Below, piece after piece: positions 4,589 through 5,904 of a stretch of DNA of 5,904 nucleotides. Source of the stretch: an uncultured Bacillaceae bacterium. GTDB lineage: Bacteria; Bacillota; Bacilli; Bacillales; Caldibacillaceae. The notes under the pieces were generated by a model. It was not told the origin of the DNA, ran no database searches, and was given only the letters and a program-made list of their open reading frames with translations. Location: assembly GCA_937951955.1 (NCBI GenBank), contig CALGAD010000009.1:1-5904 (forward strand), given 5' to 3'. Positions within the stretch are counted from its first letter, which is position 1. Each line of letters begins with the position of its first letter. Made by a program: the position numbers and the translations under genes.

Positions 4589-5854
4589 ATGTTTAAATTT
4601 AATGATGAAAAGGGACAGCTAAAATGTTCCTTTTGTGGAAAATCCCAGGATCAAGTAAGAAAATTAGTTGCTGGACCCGGTGTATATATATGTGATGAAT
4701 GTATAGAGCTTTGCTCGGAAATTGTGGAAGAAGAGCTCGGAAACGAAGAAGAAATAGAATTTAAAGATATTCCGAAACCGAAAGAAATTCGCAGTATTCT
4801 TGATGAATATGTAATCGGTCAAGATGAAGCGAAAAAAACATTATCTGTTGCGGTTTATAACCATTATAAACGGATCAATACAAAGAGCAAAATCGATGAT
4901 GTGGAATTAGCCAAAAGTAATATTAGCTTGATCGGACCGACAGGAAGCGGAAAAACCTTACTCGCACAAACTTTAGCCAAAATATTAAACGTTCCTTTTG
5001 CGATTGCTGATGCCACATCGCTCACGGAAGCTGGATACGTCGGTGAAGACGTTGAAAATATTTTGCTCAAATTGATTCAAGCAGCTGACTACGATGTGGA
5101 GCGGGCCGAAAAAGGGATTATTTACATCGATGAGATCGACAAAATTGCCCGGAAATCGGAAAATCCTTCCATTACCCGGGATGTTTCCGGTGAAGGTGTA
5201 CAGCAAGCCTTACTGAAAATTTTAGAAGGAACAGTTGCCAGTGTACCGCCCCAGGGTGGAAGAAAACACCCCCATCAAGAGTTCATTCAAATCGACACGA
5301 CGAATATTTTATTCATCGTCGGCGGTGCCTTTGATGGTTTAGAACAAATTATCAAACGTCGACTCGGTAAAAAGGTTATCGGCTTTGGTGCTGATAGTTC
5401 CAATGAAGAAGTTGACGAGAAAAACATCCTTTCCAAAGTATTGCCGGAAGATTTACTATCTTACGGGTTAATTCCCGAGTTTATCGGGCGAATTCCGGTG
5501 ATCGCCACATTAGAAAAATTGGATGAAGATGCACTCGTTCAAATTCTCACTGAACCGAAAAATGCCATTGTCAAACAGTATCAAAAAATGCTGGAGATGG
5601 ATGGCGTAGAATTAGAGTTCCAGGAAGAAGCGTTACGGAAAATTGCTAAAAAGGCTATCGAGCTGAAAACAGGAGCACGGGGCTTGCGCTCCATCGTTGA
5701 AAAAATCATGCTCGATGTTATGTATGACTTGCCTTCAAGAGATGATATCGCCAAATGTATCATCACACCTGAATCTGTAACCGATCTGAAAAATCCAATT
5801 CTCGTCATGAAAGACGGTACGATCGTAAAACAAAATGAAAAAACGTCCGCATAA
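4589..5854 (+). CDS. clpX: ATP-dependent Clp protease ATP-binding subunit ClpX
   Basis: This 421-residue AAA+ unfoldase forms hexamers that recognise substrates such as SsrA-tagged proteins, unfold them and feed them to ClpP. The N-terminal zinc-binding domain has C13, C16, C35 and C38. The AAA+ core has Walker A GPTGSGKT (116-123), pore-1 loop GYVGED (149-154), Walker B IIYIDEID (177-184; D181, E182), the RKH loop (225-227), the ClpP-docking IGF loop (264-266), an arginine finger in FIGR (R301), and sensor II GARGLR (362-367; R364). Every key residue is present. The length is practically that of B. subtilis ClpX, which ends with the same KTSA. The start at 4589 is set by AAGGGGTGA and by the conserved MFKFN N-terminus. 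Its own promoter and a terminator right after the stop indicate a single-gene unit; lonB and lonA would follow in B. subtilis, but the window ends first. Confidence 0.98.
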   Translation: MFKFNDEKGQLKCSFCGKSQDQVRKLVAGPGVYICDECIELCSEIVEEELGNEEEIEFKDIPKPKEIRSILDEYVIGQDEAKKTLSVAVYNHYKRINTKSKIDDVELAKSNISLIGPTGSGKTLLAQTLAKILNVPFAIADATSLTEAGYVGEDVENILLKLIQAADYDVERAEKGIIYIDEIDKIARKSENPSITRDVSGEGVQQALLKILEGTVASVPPQGGRKHPHQEFIQIDTTNILFIVGGAFDGLEQIIKRRLGKKVIGFGADSSNEEVDEKNILSKVLPEDLLSYGLIPEFIGRIPVIATLEKLDEDALVQILTEPKNAIVKQYQKMLEMDGVELEFQEEALRKIAKKAIELKTGARGLRSIVEKIMLDVMYDLPSRDDIAKCIITPESVTDLKNPILVMKDGTIVKQNEKTSA

Positions 5855-5862
5855 AACGGAAA

Positions 5863-5904
5863 AGAGGCTGGAGAAGTGATCGAACTTTCCCAGCCTTTCT
5901 TTTT
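5863..5904 (+). terminator. Intrinsic terminator of clpX
   Basis: AGGCTGG (5865-5871) pairs with CCAGCCT (5890-5896). After one A/C mismatch the stem continues with GAAGT against ACTTT (one G-U wobble) around a 6-nt loop, GATCGA. The stem runs into TTCTTTTT up to the window edge. It begins about ten bases after the clpX stop. Confidence 0.9.

Overview
The window reads as chromosomal core-genome DNA of a low-G+C Gram-positive bacterium of the family Bacillaceae (Firmicutes). The basis is a ClpX and a trigger factor very close to the Bacillus subtilis type, a YsoA-like TPR gene directly before tig, strong AGGAGG-type ribosome binding sites, consensus sigma-A promoters and U-tailed intrinsic terminators. 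G+C is roughly 40% by eye. There is no sign of an insertion sequence, prophage, CRISPR array or foreign codon use.

Layout: (1) Positions 1-53, minus strand: 5' two-thirds of a tRNA-Arg(TCT) gene cut by the window edge, with a perfect-consensus promoter at 81-109. (2) 147-1247, minus strand: a two-gene operon, rdgB (XTP/dITP pyrophosphatase, YsnA type) followed without a gap by a YsnB/YfcE-type metallophosphoesterase, read from a promoter near 1289-1317. (3) 1248-1734: a 487-bp divergent intergenic region. It contains a good plus-strand sigma-A promoter (1406-1434) followed about 90 bp later by a strong intrinsic terminator (1470-1535), which suggests an unannotated small RNA or a transcription-attenuating leader. 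(4) 1735-2733, plus strand: a YsoA-like TPR protein. (5) 2900-4240: tig, with its own extended -10 promoter starting four bases after the ysoA-like stop codon, a roughly 130-nt structured leader and a downstream terminator. (6) 4241-4588: a 348-bp gap with the tig terminator and the probable clpX promoter. (7) 4589-5854: clpX, ending in a terminator that runs to the window edge.

Functionally the plus-strand genes serve protein quality control: trigger factor receives nascent chains at the ribosome exit, and ClpX unfolds proteins for ClpP. The minus-strand pair combines nucleotide-pool sanitation with a small phosphoesterase. Promoters and terminators suggest that tig and clpX are largely independent transcription units, while the TPR gene may read through into tig.

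I see no exotic new system. The parts the genes do not explain are the candidate small RNA/attenuator at 1406-1535, an 18-bp near-palindrome filling the spacer of the tig promoter, and the folded tig leader.
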